The notes beneath the pieces are model-generated. The model was not told the origin of the DNA. It did not search any database and saw nothing but the letters and a program-made list of their open reading frames with translations. DNA of 64,000 nt from Crossiella sp. S99.2 (GTDB lineage: Bacteria > Actinomycetota > Actinomycetes > Mycobacteriales > Pseudonocardiaceae): assembly GCF_023094165.1 (NCBI RefSeq), contig NZ_JALMDK010000004.1, positions 372,001-436,000 on the forward strand, written 5' to 3'. Below are positions 42,304-51,517 of this stretch, one piece after another. Made by a program: the position numbers and the translations under genes. Each line of letters begins with the position of its first letter. The first letter of the stretch is position 1.

Positions 42304-42950
42304 CGCCCGCCGGTCGGGCCGGGCCGGGCCTGGCGGGGCGGGGCGGGGCGGGGCGGGGCGGGCTGCCGGTCGGGCGCAATGGTCGGGCCGGTCGGGCCCG
42401 CTGGTCGGGCAGGCTTGCCGGTCGGGTTGGCTTGCCGGTCGGGTCGGGCGGGCTCGCCAGTCGGGCAGGCGGGTCGGTCGATCGGGTCGACCAGTCGGGT
42501 CGGTCGGGTCGGTCGGGGCGGCCCGCTGGTCGGTAGGTCGACTGAGCCCGCTGGTCGGGCGGGCTTGCGGGGCGCGCCGGTTGGGCAGGCCGGACGGTCA
42601 GGCGCGTCGGGCGGGACGGCGGCCGACCACGCGGGGTGGTCCCCGCCCAGAGGGTGGCCGCCCGCGCGGCGTGGCACGCCCTGGGCCGAGCGACTCGCCG
42701 CACGCCTCCCGAGTCTCCCGACTCGCGCCACCCGAGCCGCAGCGCGATGTGCGAACCGACCACCCCGCGCCGCCCGAGCCGCAGCGCGATGCGCGAGCCG
42801 ACCGGCCCGTGGCGCGGCGTGGCGTGTGAGCCGATCGCCCCACGGCATGGCACGCGAGCCAACCGCACCTCGGCGCGCCGACTGCCCCGGGTGGGCGCTC
42901 TGGTGACCAGCCCGTGGGCTCGTCGGCCGTGGCGGCCCGATTTCCCTGTG
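42304..42950. repeat. Gene-free GC-rich low-complexity and tandem-repeat island
   Basis: Convergent gap of 647 bases. First, five exact GGGGC copies (42335-42359). Then a run to about 42540 built on GGTCGGG/GGTCGGT and GCTGGTCGGGC variants. Last, a 35-base near-identical direct repeat (42726-42760 and 42768-42802, with CCCGAGCCGCAGCGCGATG) and a degenerate third copy near 42805-42845. No frame has convincing coding features. Confidence 0.75.
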
Positions 42951-43499
42951 CTACCAGTCGATGGTGTCCAGGAATGCCTCCACCGTGGTGGCCACCTGGC
43001 CCAGTACCGCGGCCGTGCCAGCCAGCGGGCCCGGCAGGTACATGCCGTGGTCGGCGCCCTCGACCTCCAGCACGTGCGGGGTGAGCCGCCGGGCCAGTTC
43101 ACCGTCCCACCAGCGGTCCCTGGTGCCCCCGATGAGCAGGAACGGGGCGGGGGCGCGGGTCAGCGCGGTGCGCACCTCGGGATCGGTGAGCAGCGGTGTA
43201 TGCCAGATCGCGGGCCAGCCGCGGTCGGCGACCAGGCTCGCGGTGTGGGTGCCCAGGGATTTGCCGGTGACCAGCACGCTGCCGGCGTGGGCCGCCGCGT
43301 CCGCGAGCACCTGCCGGGTCCGGCCGAGCACGAACTCCGCTCTGGCGGCCGAGCCGAGCGTGATCGAGTCGTCCGGGGCCCACTCGACCACAGTGAGCTG
43401 GGCACCTCGTGCTTCCGCCGCGTCACCGGTGAACTTGAGCAGCGGGGCGTACGGGCCGAAGGAACTGCCCGGGACGACCACCACGCGGCGCCCGGTCAC
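42951..43499 (-). CDS. Alpha/beta-hydrolase-family protein
   Basis: A 182-residue small hydrolase fold: [21 protein letters not shown], nucleophile elbow [16 protein letters not shown] (G-K-S-L-G), [13 protein letters not shown] with the acidic residue, and [12 protein letters not shown] with the likely catalytic His. Resembles small dienelactone-hydrolase/KANL3-Tex30-like proteins; substrate unknown. GTG start overlaps the uvrB stop by four bases, indicating translational coupling to the repair gene. Confidence 0.8.
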   Translation of the reverse strand: MTGRRVVVVPGSSFGPYAPLLKFTGDAAEARGAQLTVVEWAPDDSITLGSAARAEFVLGRTRQVLADAAAHAGSVLVTGKSLGTHTASLVADRGWPAIWHTPLLTDPEVRTALTRAPAPFLLIGGTRDRWWDGELARRLTPHVLEVEGADHGMYLPGPLAGTAAVLGQVATTVEAFLDTIDW

Positions 43500-45637
43500 T
43501 GGACTCCGGCGGCGTCCATGCCGCGCAGCTCCTTCTTCAGGTCGGCGATCTCGTCACGGAGGCGGCCGGCCAGCTCGAACTGGAGTTCCCTTGCCGCGTT
43601 CATCATCTGGTCGGTCAGCTGCTGGATCAGGTCGGCCAGCTCGGCCCTGGGCATGCCCTTGACGTCCCGGTCCACCAGCACGCCGCTGGTGCCGCGTCCG
43701 CCGGTGGACCTCTTGCCGCGGCTGGCGTTGCGGCCGGAGCCGCCGATCTCCACCGTCTCGGTGTCCTCGGCCTCGGCGTAGACCACGTCCAGGATGTCGG
43801 CGATCTTCTTGCGCAGTGGCTGTGGGTCGATGCCTGCCGCGGTGTTGTAGGCGGTCTGCTTCTCCCGGCGGCGGTTGGTCTCGTCGATGGCGTGCCGCAT
43901 CGAGTCGGTGATCCGGTCCGCGTACATGTGCACCTGGCCGGAGACGTTGCGCGCCGCGCGGCCGATGGTCTGGATCAGGCTGGTGCCGCTGCGCAGGAAG
44001 CCTTCCTTGTCCGCGTCCAGGATGGCGACCAGGGACACCTCGGGCAGGTCCAGGCCCTCGCGCAGCAGGTTGATGCCGATCAGCACGTCGAACTCGCCCA
44101 GCCGCAACTGCCGGAGCAGTTCGACCCGGCGCAGGGTGTCCACCTCGGAGTGCAGGTAGCGCACCCGGATGCCCAGTTCGAGCAGGTAGTCGGTGAGGTC
44201 CTCGGACATCTTCTTGGTCAGCGTGGTGACCAGCACCCGCTCGTTGCGTTCGGCGCGCAGCCGGATCTCGTGCACCAGGTCGTCGATCTGGCCCTCGGTG
44301 GGCTTGACGATGACCTCCGGGTCGATCAGGCCGGTGGGCCGGATGACCTGCTCGACGAACTCGCCCTGCGCCTGTCCCATCTCATACGGGCCCGGGGTGG
44401 CCGAGAGGTACACCGTCTGGCCGATCCGGTCGCAGAACTCCTCCCAGTTCAGCGGCCGGTTGTCCAGTGCGCTGGGCAGCCGGAAGCCGTGCTCCACCAG
44501 GGTCCGCTTGCGCGAGGCGTCGCCCTCGAACATGCCGCCGACCTGCGGCACCGTCACGTGCGACTCGTCGATGACCAGGAGGAAGTCCTCCGGGAAGTAG
44601 TCGATCAGGGTGGCCGGCGCGGATCCGGCGGGCCGGTCGTCGATGTGCCGGGAGTAGTTCTCGATGCCGGAGCAGAAGCCGACCTGGCGCATCATCTCGA
44701 TGTCGTAGGCGGTGCGCATCCGCAGCCGCTGCGCCTCCAGCAGCTTGCCCTGCTTGTCCATGCTCGCCAGCTGGCCGGCAAGTTCGGCCTCGATGTCCCG
44801 GATCGCCCGCTCCATCCGCTCCGGTCCGGCGGTGTAGTGGGTGGCCGGGAAGACCCGCAGCTCGTCGACCTCGCGCACGATCTGGCCGGTGAGCGGGTGC
44901 AGGTAGTACAGCTTGTCGATCTCGTCGCCGAAGAACTCGATCCGGATGGCCAGTTCCTCATAGGCCGGGATCACCTCGACGGTGTCCCCGCGCACCCGGA
45001 AGGTGCCGCGGGCGAAGGCGACGTCGTTGCGGGTGTACTGCACGTCCACCAGCGCGCGCAGCAGCTGGTCCCGGACCACCTCGTCGCCGACCTTGAGCTG
45101 GACGGAGCGGTCCAGGTACTCCTGCGGTGTGCCGAGGCCGTAGATGCAGGACACCGAGGCGACCACGATGACGTCCCGCCGGGTCAGCAGGCTCATCGTG
45201 GCCGAGTGCCGGAGCCGCTCGACCTCGTCGTTGGTCGAGGAGTCCTTCTCAATGTAGGTGTCGGTCTGCGGGACGTATGCCTCGGGCTGGTAGTAGTCGT
45301 AGTAGCTGACGAAGTACTCGACCGCGTTGTCCGGGAAGAACTCGCGCAGCTCGTTGGCCAGCTGGGCGGCCAGGGTCTTGTTCGGCGCGAGCACCAAGGT
45401 GGGCCGCTGCAACCGTTCGACCAGCCAGCCGGTGGTGGCCGACTTGCCGGTGCCGGTGGCGCCGAGCAGCACCACATGCTCCTCGCCAGCCCTGATCCGC
45501 CGTTCCAGCTCCTCGATGGCCGCGGGCTGGTCGCCTGCGGGCTGGTAGTCGGCGGCCATGCGGAATCGGCCGTCGGCGCGGGCGATGTCGCCGACGGGAC
45601 GGAACTGCGAGTGCGCGATCACGGGTGCTTCAGCCAC
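43496..45637 (-). CDS. uvrB: Excinuclease ABC subunit B
   Basis: A 713-residue UvrB, the helicase-like damage-verification subunit of nucleotide excision repair. [18 protein letters not shown] is the Q-motif region, [12 protein letters not shown] the Walker A (Lys65), [23 protein letters not shown] the damage-gripping beta-hairpin, LLVIDESH the DEAD-like motif II, and [15 protein letters not shown] the UvrC-binding UVR motif. GTG 45637 is preferred: TACAGT (complement of 45645-45650) lies seven bases upstream, a leaderless pattern, and the N-terminus matches actinobacterial UvrB. The frame is open upstream but of no domain character. I saw no SOS box. Confidence 0.97.
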   Translation of the reverse strand: MAEAPVIAHSQFRPVGDIARADGRFRMAADYQPAGDQPAAIEELERRIRAGEEHVVLLGATGTGKSATTGWLVERLQRPTLVLAPNKTLAAQLANELREFFPDNAVEYFVSYYDYYQPEAYVPQTDTYIEKDSSTNDEVERLRHSATMSLLTRRDVIVVASVSCIYGLGTPQEYLDRSVQLKVGDEVVRDQLLRALVDVQYTRNDVAFARGTFRVRGDTVEVIPAYEELAIRIEFFGDEIDKLYYLHPLTGQIVREVDELRVFPATHYTAGPERMERAIRDIEAELAGQLASMDKQGKLLEAQRLRMRTAYDIEMMRQVGFCSGIENYSRHIDDRPAGSAPATLIDYFPEDFLLVIDESHVTVPQVGGMFEGDASRKRTLVEHGFRLPSALDNRPLNWEEFCDRIGQTVYLSATPGPYEMGQAQGEFVEQVIRPTGLIDPEVIVKPTEGQIDDLVHEIRLRAERNERVLVTTLTKKMSEDLTDYLLELGIRVRYLHSEVDTLRRVELLRQLRLGEFDVLIGINLLREGLDLPEVSLVAILDADKEGFLRSGTSLIQTIGRAARNVSGQVHMYADRITDSMRHAIDETNRRREKQTAYNTAAGIDPQPLRKKIADILDVVYAEAEDTETVEIGGSGRNASRGKRSTGGRGTSGVLVDRDVKGMPRAELADLIQQLTDQMMNAARELQFELAGRLRDEIADLKKELRGMDAAGVQ

Positions 45638-45734
45638 GTCTGCGACTGTAGGCGCAGGGACCGACAGTCTGCGATCCCGGCCGCGCGGGGCTGTGGATAA
45701 CTCGCGGCCGGGGGTCGCCCTGTGGATAACCGGG

Positions 45735-46865
45735 TCAGCAGTCGCAGCTGCAACCATCGCAGCAGCTCTGGCAGCAGCATTGCTCGCAACCGTTGCAGCC
45801 GCAGTCCCCGCAGCAGTCGTTGCGGTGGCACCAGCCTTCCTTGCGCTCCCCGGTCCACGGGTCGTGGTACTCCGAGGCACAGCAGGTCTGGCAGGTGAAG
45901 AAGGCCAGTGCGGCCACCCCGCAGCCCAGGATCAGTCCGCGCTGCTTGCCCTTGGTCTCCGGCGCCTCGTGCTTGTTCGGCGAGTCGGGCCGCTCCGGGG
46001 CCTGCGGATCGGCCTGGGCGAAGATCCGCCGCACCGCCTGCTCCAGCTCGTGCGCGAGCAGTGCGTGCACCAGCCGCTGGTCGGTGAGGTCGGCCTCCTT
46101 GAGCGCGAGCCGGACGCCCAGCACGGCGTCGTCGCAGAGCCGCCGCGCCTCGGCCAGGTCGACGCCGGTGGCCAGCAGCGGGTTCCAGGCCCCGTTGGCC
46201 CGGTCCGCCTCCAGGTCCTCCACCGCGTCCAGCAGGTGCACGATGCGCCCGAACAGACGGCCGGCCTCGCCCAGCGGCCGCATGTTGTGCGGCCGGCCCG
46301 CGATCACCGCGGTGTGCGCGAAGGCGGCGCCGGTGGCGGTCTCGGTCGGCTCGGTCACCGCGAGCACCGAGCTGCCCAGCCCGGCCGCGGCCTCCAGCTC
46401 AGGCTGGCGGTGCACCGCGTCGAGCAGCACCGCGGTGTCGAAGCCCAGGTCAGTGCCGGTACGTCCGGCGCGCTGGGCCCAGCGTGCGGTGAGGGTGCGG
46501 GCCACCCCTGCCACCGGGCGGGCGGCGAAGATCCCGTCCCGGTCGGCCACGTGGTCGGAGATCTTGGCCGAGGCCAGCACCAGGGAGACCACCGCGGCCA
46601 GCCGGGCGCCCTCCCCGTTGGCGATCTCGGCGCCGCGCATGCCGCGCAGCGGGCACGGGCCTGCCTTGCGCCGCGCCTTGGACCCGCTCTCCTGCTGGGC
46701 CTCCACCAGCGCGGAGATGACCAGGCCGTCGTAGTTGGTGGCCGTGCGCGCCACCTGCCCGTGGTCGTCGCGCAGCGCCAGGCACAGCCCGCACAGGTGC
46801 GCCCACCAGGCCGCGCGCAGTGATTCGTCCAATCGATGCCGGCAGGGCCGGATGATCCCGAACAT
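45735..46865 (-). CDS. DUF5685-family protein with cysteine-rich tail (paralogue 1)
   Basis: A 376-residue protein starting [20 protein letters not shown], then [20 protein letters not shown] and [16 protein letters not shown], the signature of DUF5685, an actinobacterial family of unknown function. The N-terminal 290 residues are helical with conserved Cys/His ([14 protein letters not shown]). A short hydrophobic segment (about 310-325) precedes a tail of about 50 residues containing some 17 cysteines in CC, CxC and CCC clusters. The tail suggests metal binding or a disulfide-rich exposed domain. RBS GGGGGA upstream of ATG. Eighteen bases from the paralogue. Confidence 0.8.
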   Translation of the reverse strand: MFGIIRPCRHRLDESLRAAWWAHLCGLCLALRDDHGQVARTATNYDGLVISALVEAQQESGSKARRKAGPCPLRGMRGAEIANGEGARLAAVVSLVLASAKISDHVADRDGIFAARPVAGVARTLTARWAQRAGRTGTDLGFDTAVLLDAVHRQPELEAAAGLGSSVLAVTEPTETATGAAFAHTAVIAGRPHNMRPLGEAGRLFGRIVHLLDAVEDLEADRANGAWNPLLATGVDLAEARRLCDDAVLGVRLALKEADLTDQRLVHALLAHELEQAVRRIFAQADPQAPERPDSPNKHEAPETKGKQRGLILGCGVAALAFFTCQTCCASEYHDPWTGERKEGWCHRNDCCGDCGCNGCEQCCCQSCCDGCSCDC

Positions 46866-46883
46866 GTGGTCAGTCCCCCTTTT

Positions 46884-48104
46884 TCAACACTGACACTGAC
46901 AACCCCCGCCACAGTTGCCACAGCTATCGCCGCAGTTCCCGCAGTCCGCGCACTGAGTGCCGTCGCAGCAGCTCGAACACGACTTGCCGGTGCACCCGCA
47001 GGTCCACTTGTCGCAGTTGCAGAGGTCCTTGCACTGGCAGCCGTCCCAGCACTGCTGACAACCGTCGGTCTTGCACCGGAGCCCGCCGTCGCAGCTGGAC
47101 CGCAGGCAGGCCACACAGCCACCGCAGGCGGCCAGGGCCAGGCCGGAGCAGCCGGTGATCCACGGCCAGCGGCGGCGTTTGCCCTGTTCCGGCGGGACCT
47201 CGGCGGGCGGCATGGGCGGGATCGGGAACGGCTCGGTCGGCGGATCCTCCGGCTGCTGGGCGAAGATCCGTTCGACGGCGTGATCCAACTCGTGCGCGAG
47301 CAGCGCGTGCACCAGCCGCTGGTCGGCGAAATCGGCCTCGGTGAGCGCGAGCCGGACGCCCAGCACGGCGTTGTCGCAGAGCCGCCGGGCCTCGGACAGG
47401 CCGGTGCCGGTGGCGGTCAGCGGGTTCCAGGCGCCGCTGTCCGCGTCCGTGCGGAGGTCCTCCACCGCGTCGAGCAGGTGCACGACGCGCCCGAACAGGC
47501 GGCCGGCCTCGCTCAGCGGGGCGGCGTTGTGCGGCCGGCCGGACAGCACCGCGGTGTGCGCGAAGGCGGCCGCGGTGGCGGTCTCGGTGGGTTCGGTGAC
47601 GGTCAGCACCGAGCTGCCTGGTCCGGCGGCGGCCTCCAGGGCGGGCTGGCGGTCGATCGCGGCCAGCACCAGTGTGCTGTCGAAGCCGACCACCTCGGCG
47701 CTGGCGGTGCTCTGCCGGTGCCAGCGCGCGGCCAGTCTGCGGCCTGCGTGCGCGCCGGGGCGGCTGGCGAACGGGCCGTCCCGGTCGGTGACGTGGTCGG
47801 CGATCTTGGCCGAGGCCAGCAGCAGGGACACCGCGGCGGCCAGCCGGGCGCCCTCCCCCACCGCGACCTCGGCTCCGCGCATGCCGCGCAGCGGGCACGG
47901 CCCGGCGTCCCGGCGAGCCCGGGAGCCGGTCTGCTGGGCCTCCACCAGCGCGGAGATGACCAGGCCGTCGTAGTTGGTGGCGGCGCGCGCGAGCTGCCCG
48001 TGCGCGTCCCGCAGGGCCAGGCAGAGGCCGCACAGGTGCGCCCACCAGGCGGTGCGCAAGGGTTCCGGCAGCCGGTGCCGGCAAGGTCTGATGATCCCGA
48101 ACAA
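46884..48104 (-). CDS. DUF5685-family protein with cysteine-rich tail (paralogue 2)
   Basis: A 406-residue paralogue, about two-thirds identical by eye over the first 290 residues. Starts at TTG 48104 ([16 protein letters not shown]), with GGGGG ten bases upstream; no ATG fits. The hydrophobic segment (WPWITGCSGLALAACGGCVACL) is followed by a longer tail of about 75 residues with roughly two dozen cysteines, in C-x2-C and C-G-x-C patterns to the last residue. The tail sequences of the two paralogues differ strongly while the core is conserved, so the tail evolves faster. Both transcribed together; function unknown. Confidence 0.8.
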   Translation of the reverse strand: MFGIIRPCRHRLPEPLRTAWWAHLCGLCLALRDAHGQLARAATNYDGLVISALVEAQQTGSRARRDAGPCPLRGMRGAEVAVGEGARLAAAVSLLLASAKIADHVTDRDGPFASRPGAHAGRRLAARWHRQSTASAEVVGFDSTLVLAAIDRQPALEAAAGPGSSVLTVTEPTETATAAAFAHTAVLSGRPHNAAPLSEAGRLFGRVVHLLDAVEDLRTDADSGAWNPLTATGTGLSEARRLCDNAVLGVRLALTEADFADQRLVHALLAHELDHAVERIFAQQPEDPPTEPFPIPPMPPAEVPPEQGKRRRWPWITGCSGLALAACGGCVACLRSSCDGGLRCKTDGCQQCWDGCQCKDLCNCDKWTCGCTGKSCSSCCDGTQCADCGNCGDSCGNCGGGCQCQC

Positions 48105-48253
48105 GCGTGTGCCCCCAGTGCCATGCCACCGGCCCACACCGGTGGCATGGCGGGATCCTAAGAGCGGTTGCCCAGTCAAGTTCACCGAATCGGGTAACAG
48201 GTTTGGTTCCGTCAGCGGAATCATCCGCAACCTGCTCTAGGCAGGATGGCGGC

Positions 48254-48790
48254 ATGATGAGCGCAGCCGCCGAGAGCCCGCACATCCATCCGCCGAAGGT
48301 GGAGCTGTTCGACGTCGCCGCGATGACCAACACCGACCCCAAGGGGTTCGTGCGGCGGGTCGAGGAGTACCGGATCGAGCCGTTCGGCCTGTATCTGGCC
48401 CGGCCGGTGGTGGACCACCCGAAGATGACCTACCTGCAGAGCTGGTTGCTGCCCGAACTGGGGCTGCGGGTGTCGAACTGGAGCTTCCGGCCGGAGCAGT
48501 GCCGGGAGCACTACCTCTACCTCGACGTCGTCGACGTCGAACGCGGCCCCGGGGTGTGGCGCAGCGTGGACCACTACCTGGACATCGTGGTCTACCCGGG
48601 CCGGCGGCTGGAGGTGCTGGACACCGACGAACTGCTGGCGGCGGTCAACGCCGGTCTGATAAACACTCCAACGGCCGAACGGGCATTGCAGACAGTGCAT
48701 CATGCGGTCGAAGGCATCACCCGATATGATTATTTGACCGAGAAGTGGCTGGCAACCGAAGGCATTTCCCTGACCTGGCGAACTGAATAG
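48254..48790 (+). CDS. DUF402-like protein 1
   Basis: A 178-residue protein (MMSAAAESPHIHPPKVELFDVAAMTNTDPKGFVRRVEEYRIEPFGLYLARPVV) with LYLDVVDVERGPGVWRSVDHYLDIVVYPGRRLEVLDTDELLAAVNAG. That middle segment matches the DUF402/FomD-like fold (diphosphate-hydrolase-related). Proteins of this family include ribonuclease- and nucleotide-hydrolase-like members; its catalytic carboxylates (DxDxE pattern in LDVVDVE, DELL) are partly present. Function unknown. Divergent from the DUF5685 pair. Confidence 0.7.
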   Translation: MMSAAAESPHIHPPKVELFDVAAMTNTDPKGFVRRVEEYRIEPFGLYLARPVVDHPKMTYLQSWLLPELGLRVSNWSFRPEQCREHYLYLDVVDVERGPGVWRSVDHYLDIVVYPGRRLEVLDTDELLAAVNAGLINTPTAERALQTVHHAVEGITRYDYLTEKWLATEGISLTWRTE

Positions 48791-48903
48791 CCCATTAGTC
48801 GCCGTGCGTCAGCGCGGTCAACCGACGTTGGTCGCGTGTTGGGCAGTCTCACTCGATCGATACCGGATCGCTCACCAGCTGTGATGTAACGAAACGACCC
48901 GGC

Positions 48904-48934
48904 TTGTCACCGCTCGCACCCCTCCCACTACTGT
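48904..48934 (+). promoter_or_regulatory. Promoter of DUF402-like gene 2
   Basis: TTGTCA (48904-48909), 19 bases, TACTGT (48929-48934), then GTG start eight bases later. It overlaps the upstream in-frame TTG and therefore rules that start out. Confidence 0.6.
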
Positions 48935-48942
48935 CTGGGGTT

Positions 48943-49461
48943 GTGGGCGCGGTCATCACTCCGCAGCTGGTCGACGTGGTCGATACGTTCACCGCGGTGC
49001 GCAGTTATTCATCGGGAACAACCCGGGAACTCTCCGAGTGCCGGGTGGAACCGTGGGGTCTTCGAACGGAGTGCTGGACTCCGGAAGATCCATTCGCTGA
49101 GGCCGAGGTGACCTGGTTGCTGCCAGATCTCAGTCTCCGGTTGACTCATTACCGGCCGCGGTCCCGCCATGCGCGGACCGCCCCGAGTGTGCTGACCGCC
49201 GTGCGCGTGCAGCGGGACACCCGGGCGTGGCGCACGACGGATCTGCTGCTCGGGCTGGCGGTGCCGGGCGGGACCACCGCGCGCATCGTGCGCTCGGAGG
49301 AGTTCGCCGCCGCGGTCGCCGGTCAGGTGCTGCGCTCGGCCGATGCCGACCTGGCTCTGCGCGTGGTGCACCGCACCCTGGAGGAGATCAGCAGGCACCG
49401 GCACGACCTGGGCGCCTGGCTGACCTCCCGCGGGGTCTACGAGATCTGGCCGCCGCTGTAG
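48943..49461 (+). CDS. DUF402-like protein 2
   Basis: A 172-residue protein, distant homologue of the preceding one (EDPFAEAEVTWLLPDLSLRLTHYRPR; TAVRVQRDTRAWRTTDLLLGLAVPGGTTARIVRSEEFAAAV; LRVVHRTLEEISRH). It shows the same strand-turn order as DUF402/FomD-like domains but the acidic motif is eroded (QRDTRAW in place of DVERGPG), so it may be inactive. GTG 48943 is chosen from the promoter: a leaderless start. It converges one base from coaE. Confidence 0.65.
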   Translation: MGAVITPQLVDVVDTFTAVRSYSSGTTRELSECRVEPWGLRTECWTPEDPFAEAEVTWLLPDLSLRLTHYRPRSRHARTAPSVLTAVRVQRDTRAWRTTDLLLGLAVPGGTTARIVRSEEFAAAVAGQVLRSADADLALRVVHRTLEEISRHRHDLGAWLTSRGVYEIWPPL

Positions 49462-49462
49462 C

Positions 49463-50659
49463 TCAGACCGGGGACCAGCCGGTGTCCTCGGCCCAGAGGT
49501 TGGCCCGCTCGAAGGCGGCGTCGAACCAGGGTTCCTTGGTCTCCGCGTACTCGGCGGCAGTCGGGTCGTCCGTGAAGCGCTCGGCCAGCTCCCGCTTCAT
49601 CGCCTCGTAGCCCGCGAGTTCGTCGGGCAGGGCACGCAGCCAGTCCCGGAACAGCAGGGCGAAACGCTGGTTGGGCATCCCGGCGACCCGGATGTGCAGG
49701 TTGGCCGCGCGGCCCGGGTCCGAGCCGGCGTGCAAGCGCTTGAGCCAGCGGGTCATGTCCGGGTCGCTGGGCTTGGGGTTGTCCCGGTCGATCCAGGACA
49801 GCGGGGCGAATCCGGCCTCGGCCAGCGGGGTGGCCAGCGCGTCGGCGTCCTCCAGGGAGCCGACGGTCAGCTGCAGGTCGATCACGTCCTTGGCGGCCAG
49901 TCCGGGCACCGAGGTGGAGCCGATGTGGTCCACCCGCAGCGCCCGCCCGGCCGCGGCCAGCCGGACCCGGTTGATCAGGCGCTCGGCGTCCGCGGGCCAG
50001 TCGGGCTGGTGGTCGGCGATGCGGGCCGGGCCGCGGTCGGCGCGGCGGTGCAGCCGGACGTTGGCCTCGAACGGGACCAGGCGGTCGGTCCAGAGCGCGT
50101 CGATCACCGGCAGGAGCAGGTCGGGCGGGCCGCTGTTATCCAGCCACACATCGGCCACCGCCCGCCGCTGCTCGTCGGTGGCCTGGGCCGCGATCCGGGC
50201 GCGCGCGTCCTGCTCCGGCACCCCGCGGGAGCCGACCAGTCGGCGGACCCGCTCCTCGACCGGGGCGTCCACCACGATCACCAGGTGGAAGCCGGGCGCC
50301 AGGCCGTTCTCCACCAGCAGCGGCACGTCGTAGACGACGATCGCGTCGGCCGGGGCGGCCTCGATCAGTTCGGCGGTGCGGGCGCCGACCCGGGGATGCA
50401 CGATCGCGTTGAGCCGCAACCGCGCTGACTCGTCCTGGAACACGATCCCGGCCAGTGCCGCCCGATCCAGCGAACCATCCGCAGCGAGCACGCCCTCCCC
50501 GAACTCGGCGACCACCTCGGCGAGCCCGTCGGTCCCCGGCTCGACCACCTCCCGGGCGATCCGGTCCGCGTCGATGACCACCGCCCCATGCTCGGCGAGC
50601 CGAGCCGCCACCGTCGACTTGCCGGACCCCATGCCACCAGTCAGCCCAATACGCAACAC
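49463..50659 (-). CDS. coaE: Dephospho-CoA kinase fused to GrpB/DUF1062-like nucleotidyltransferase domain
   Basis: A 398-residue fusion. Residues 1-200 are dephospho-CoA kinase (Walker [10 protein letters not shown] with Lys14; [27 protein letters not shown]), the last step of CoA synthesis: 3'-hydroxyl phosphorylation of dephospho-CoA. Residues 225-395 form a GrpB domain ([32 protein letters not shown]), a nucleotidyltransferase-like fold. This CoaE-GrpB fusion is known in Mycobacterium and other actinobacteria. Starts at GTG 50659. Confidence 0.94.
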   Translation of the reverse strand: MLRIGLTGGMGSGKSTVAARLAEHGAVVIDADRIAREVVEPGTDGLAEVVAEFGEGVLAADGSLDRAALAGIVFQDESARLRLNAIVHPRVGARTAELIEAAPADAIVVYDVPLLVENGLAPGFHLVIVVDAPVEERVRRLVGSRGVPEQDARARIAAQATDEQRRAVADVWLDNSGPPDLLLPVIDALWTDRLVPFEANVRLHRRADRGPARIADHQPDWPADAERLINRVRLAAAGRALRVDHIGSTSVPGLAAKDVIDLQLTVGSLEDADALATPLAEAGFAPLSWIDRDNPKPSDPDMTRWLKRLHAGSDPGRAANLHIRVAGMPNQRFALLFRDWLRALPDELAGYEAMKRELAERFTDDPTAAEYAETKEPWFDAAFERANLWAEDTGWSPV

Positions 50660-50678
50660 GAGAAGGCAGTCTGCCAGG

Positions 50679-51329
50679 TCACCGCGGCGCGGCCGAGGCG
50701 GTTTTGGCGGCCAACTCGGCCAACGCGGGCCCGGCCCGGTCATCGGCCACGACACCGGCGGCCAAGGTCAACGCGATGGTGCTGCGGCCGAGTGCGAACA
50801 CCAGCACCCGCTGCTTCTCCCCCACGATCAACACCGCCTTGTCGGAGCCGACCTGGAGGTCGTTGACGGCGGCGCCCTTGGCGCGCTCGGTCTCGACGGT
50901 GGCCCGGACCCGCTTCTGGGCGGCGGCCTCATCGGCGTAGGCGGCCAGGCCCAGTTCGAGCTGGGTGCCGGGGGTCTGGCCGGGCGGGGCGTCGCGGGGC
51001 GGGACGTCGGAGGGCGGGGCGTAGTAGCAGCCGAGGCGCCCGGTGCGGCCGATCTTGGGCTCGGGGACGCCGACGATGGAGCGGACGCCGGTGGCGCCTG
51101 GGGGTTTGCCGAGGGCGCGGTCGACTTCGGCGGCGGGGAGGACTTCGGCGCAGTCCTTGGCGAGGGGCTTGGGTGCGGCGAGGGTGCTGGGGGTGGGGGT
51201 GGTGGTTGAGGTGGGCAGGGGTGGGGCGGGGTTTTCCTTGGCGGGGTCGCTGCTGGAGCAGGCGGTCAGGGCGGCGAGGAGGAGGGTGGCGGGGAGGAGG
51301 GTGGCGGGGAGGACGAGAGCCCTGGTCAT
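50679..51329 (-). CDS. Putative lipoprotein of unknown function
   Basis: A 216-residue protein with a signal peptide of type [26 protein letters not shown] (lipobox LTAC, Cys24), then a Thr/Pro/Ser linker and a globular part ([43 protein letters not shown]). The cysteine pair might form a disulfide. Resembles DUF3558-like actinobacterial lipoproteins. Start ATG 51329 lies six bases after TACCGT (complement of 51336-51341), a leaderless pattern. The coaE gene follows 19 bases on. Confidence 0.72.
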   Translation of the reverse strand: MTRALVLPATLLPATLLLAALTACSSSDPAKENPAPPLPTSTTTPTPSTLAAPKPLAKDCAEVLPAAEVDRALGKPPGATGVRSIVGVPEPKIGRTGRLGCYYAPPSDVPPRDAPPGQTPGTQLELGLAAYADEAAAQKRVRATVETERAKGAAVNDLQVGSDKAVLIVGEKQRVLVFALGRSTIALTLAAGVVADDRAGPALAELAAKTASAAPR

Positions 51330-51354
51330 GGGGTCACGGTAGTGGTTGGGCACG

Positions 51355-51436
51355 GTACGACTTGGGCCAACATGGCGTACAACTTGGGCCAACTCGGCGT
51401 ACGACTTGGGCCAACGTGGTGTCCATAACGGCCAAC
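51355..51436. repeat. Intergenic repeat array (TTGGGCCAA family)
   Basis: Three 22-bp units, GTACGACTTGGGCCAAC-type, at 51355, 51377 and 51399, then GTCCATAACGGCCAAC (51421-51436). Direct orientation. Lies 3' of rpsA and upstream of the lipoprotein gene. Confidence 0.85.
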
Positions 51437-51453
51437 ACGCCGGGGGGACGTGG

Positions 51454-51489
51454 CTCGGCCCCGCACCCTGGTGGGGGTGCGGGGCCGAG
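51454..51489 (-). terminator. rpsA transcription terminator
   Basis: Perfect 15-bp stem: CTCGGCCCCGCACCC (51454-51468) and GGGTGCGGGGCCGAG (51475-51489), six-base loop, 28 bases after the rpsA stop. Very GC-rich; no T-run. Confidence 0.85.
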
Positions 51490-51517
51490 GGGTTTAGCTA
51501 GCTAGCCGGGGTGCGGG

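Noticed and set aside
43892..45700. 602-codon plus-strand frame antisense to uvrB
   Set aside because: It is the shadow of a highly conserved gene and shows only His/Gln/Val/Leu-biased composition without domains.
46884..47110. Cysteine-rich tails as ribosomally made peptide precursors (lanthipeptide or metallothionein-like product)
   Set aside because: The tails are C-terminal parts of 376- and 406-residue proteins after a hydrophobic segment; no modification enzyme, protease or Ser/Thr partner pattern is nearby.
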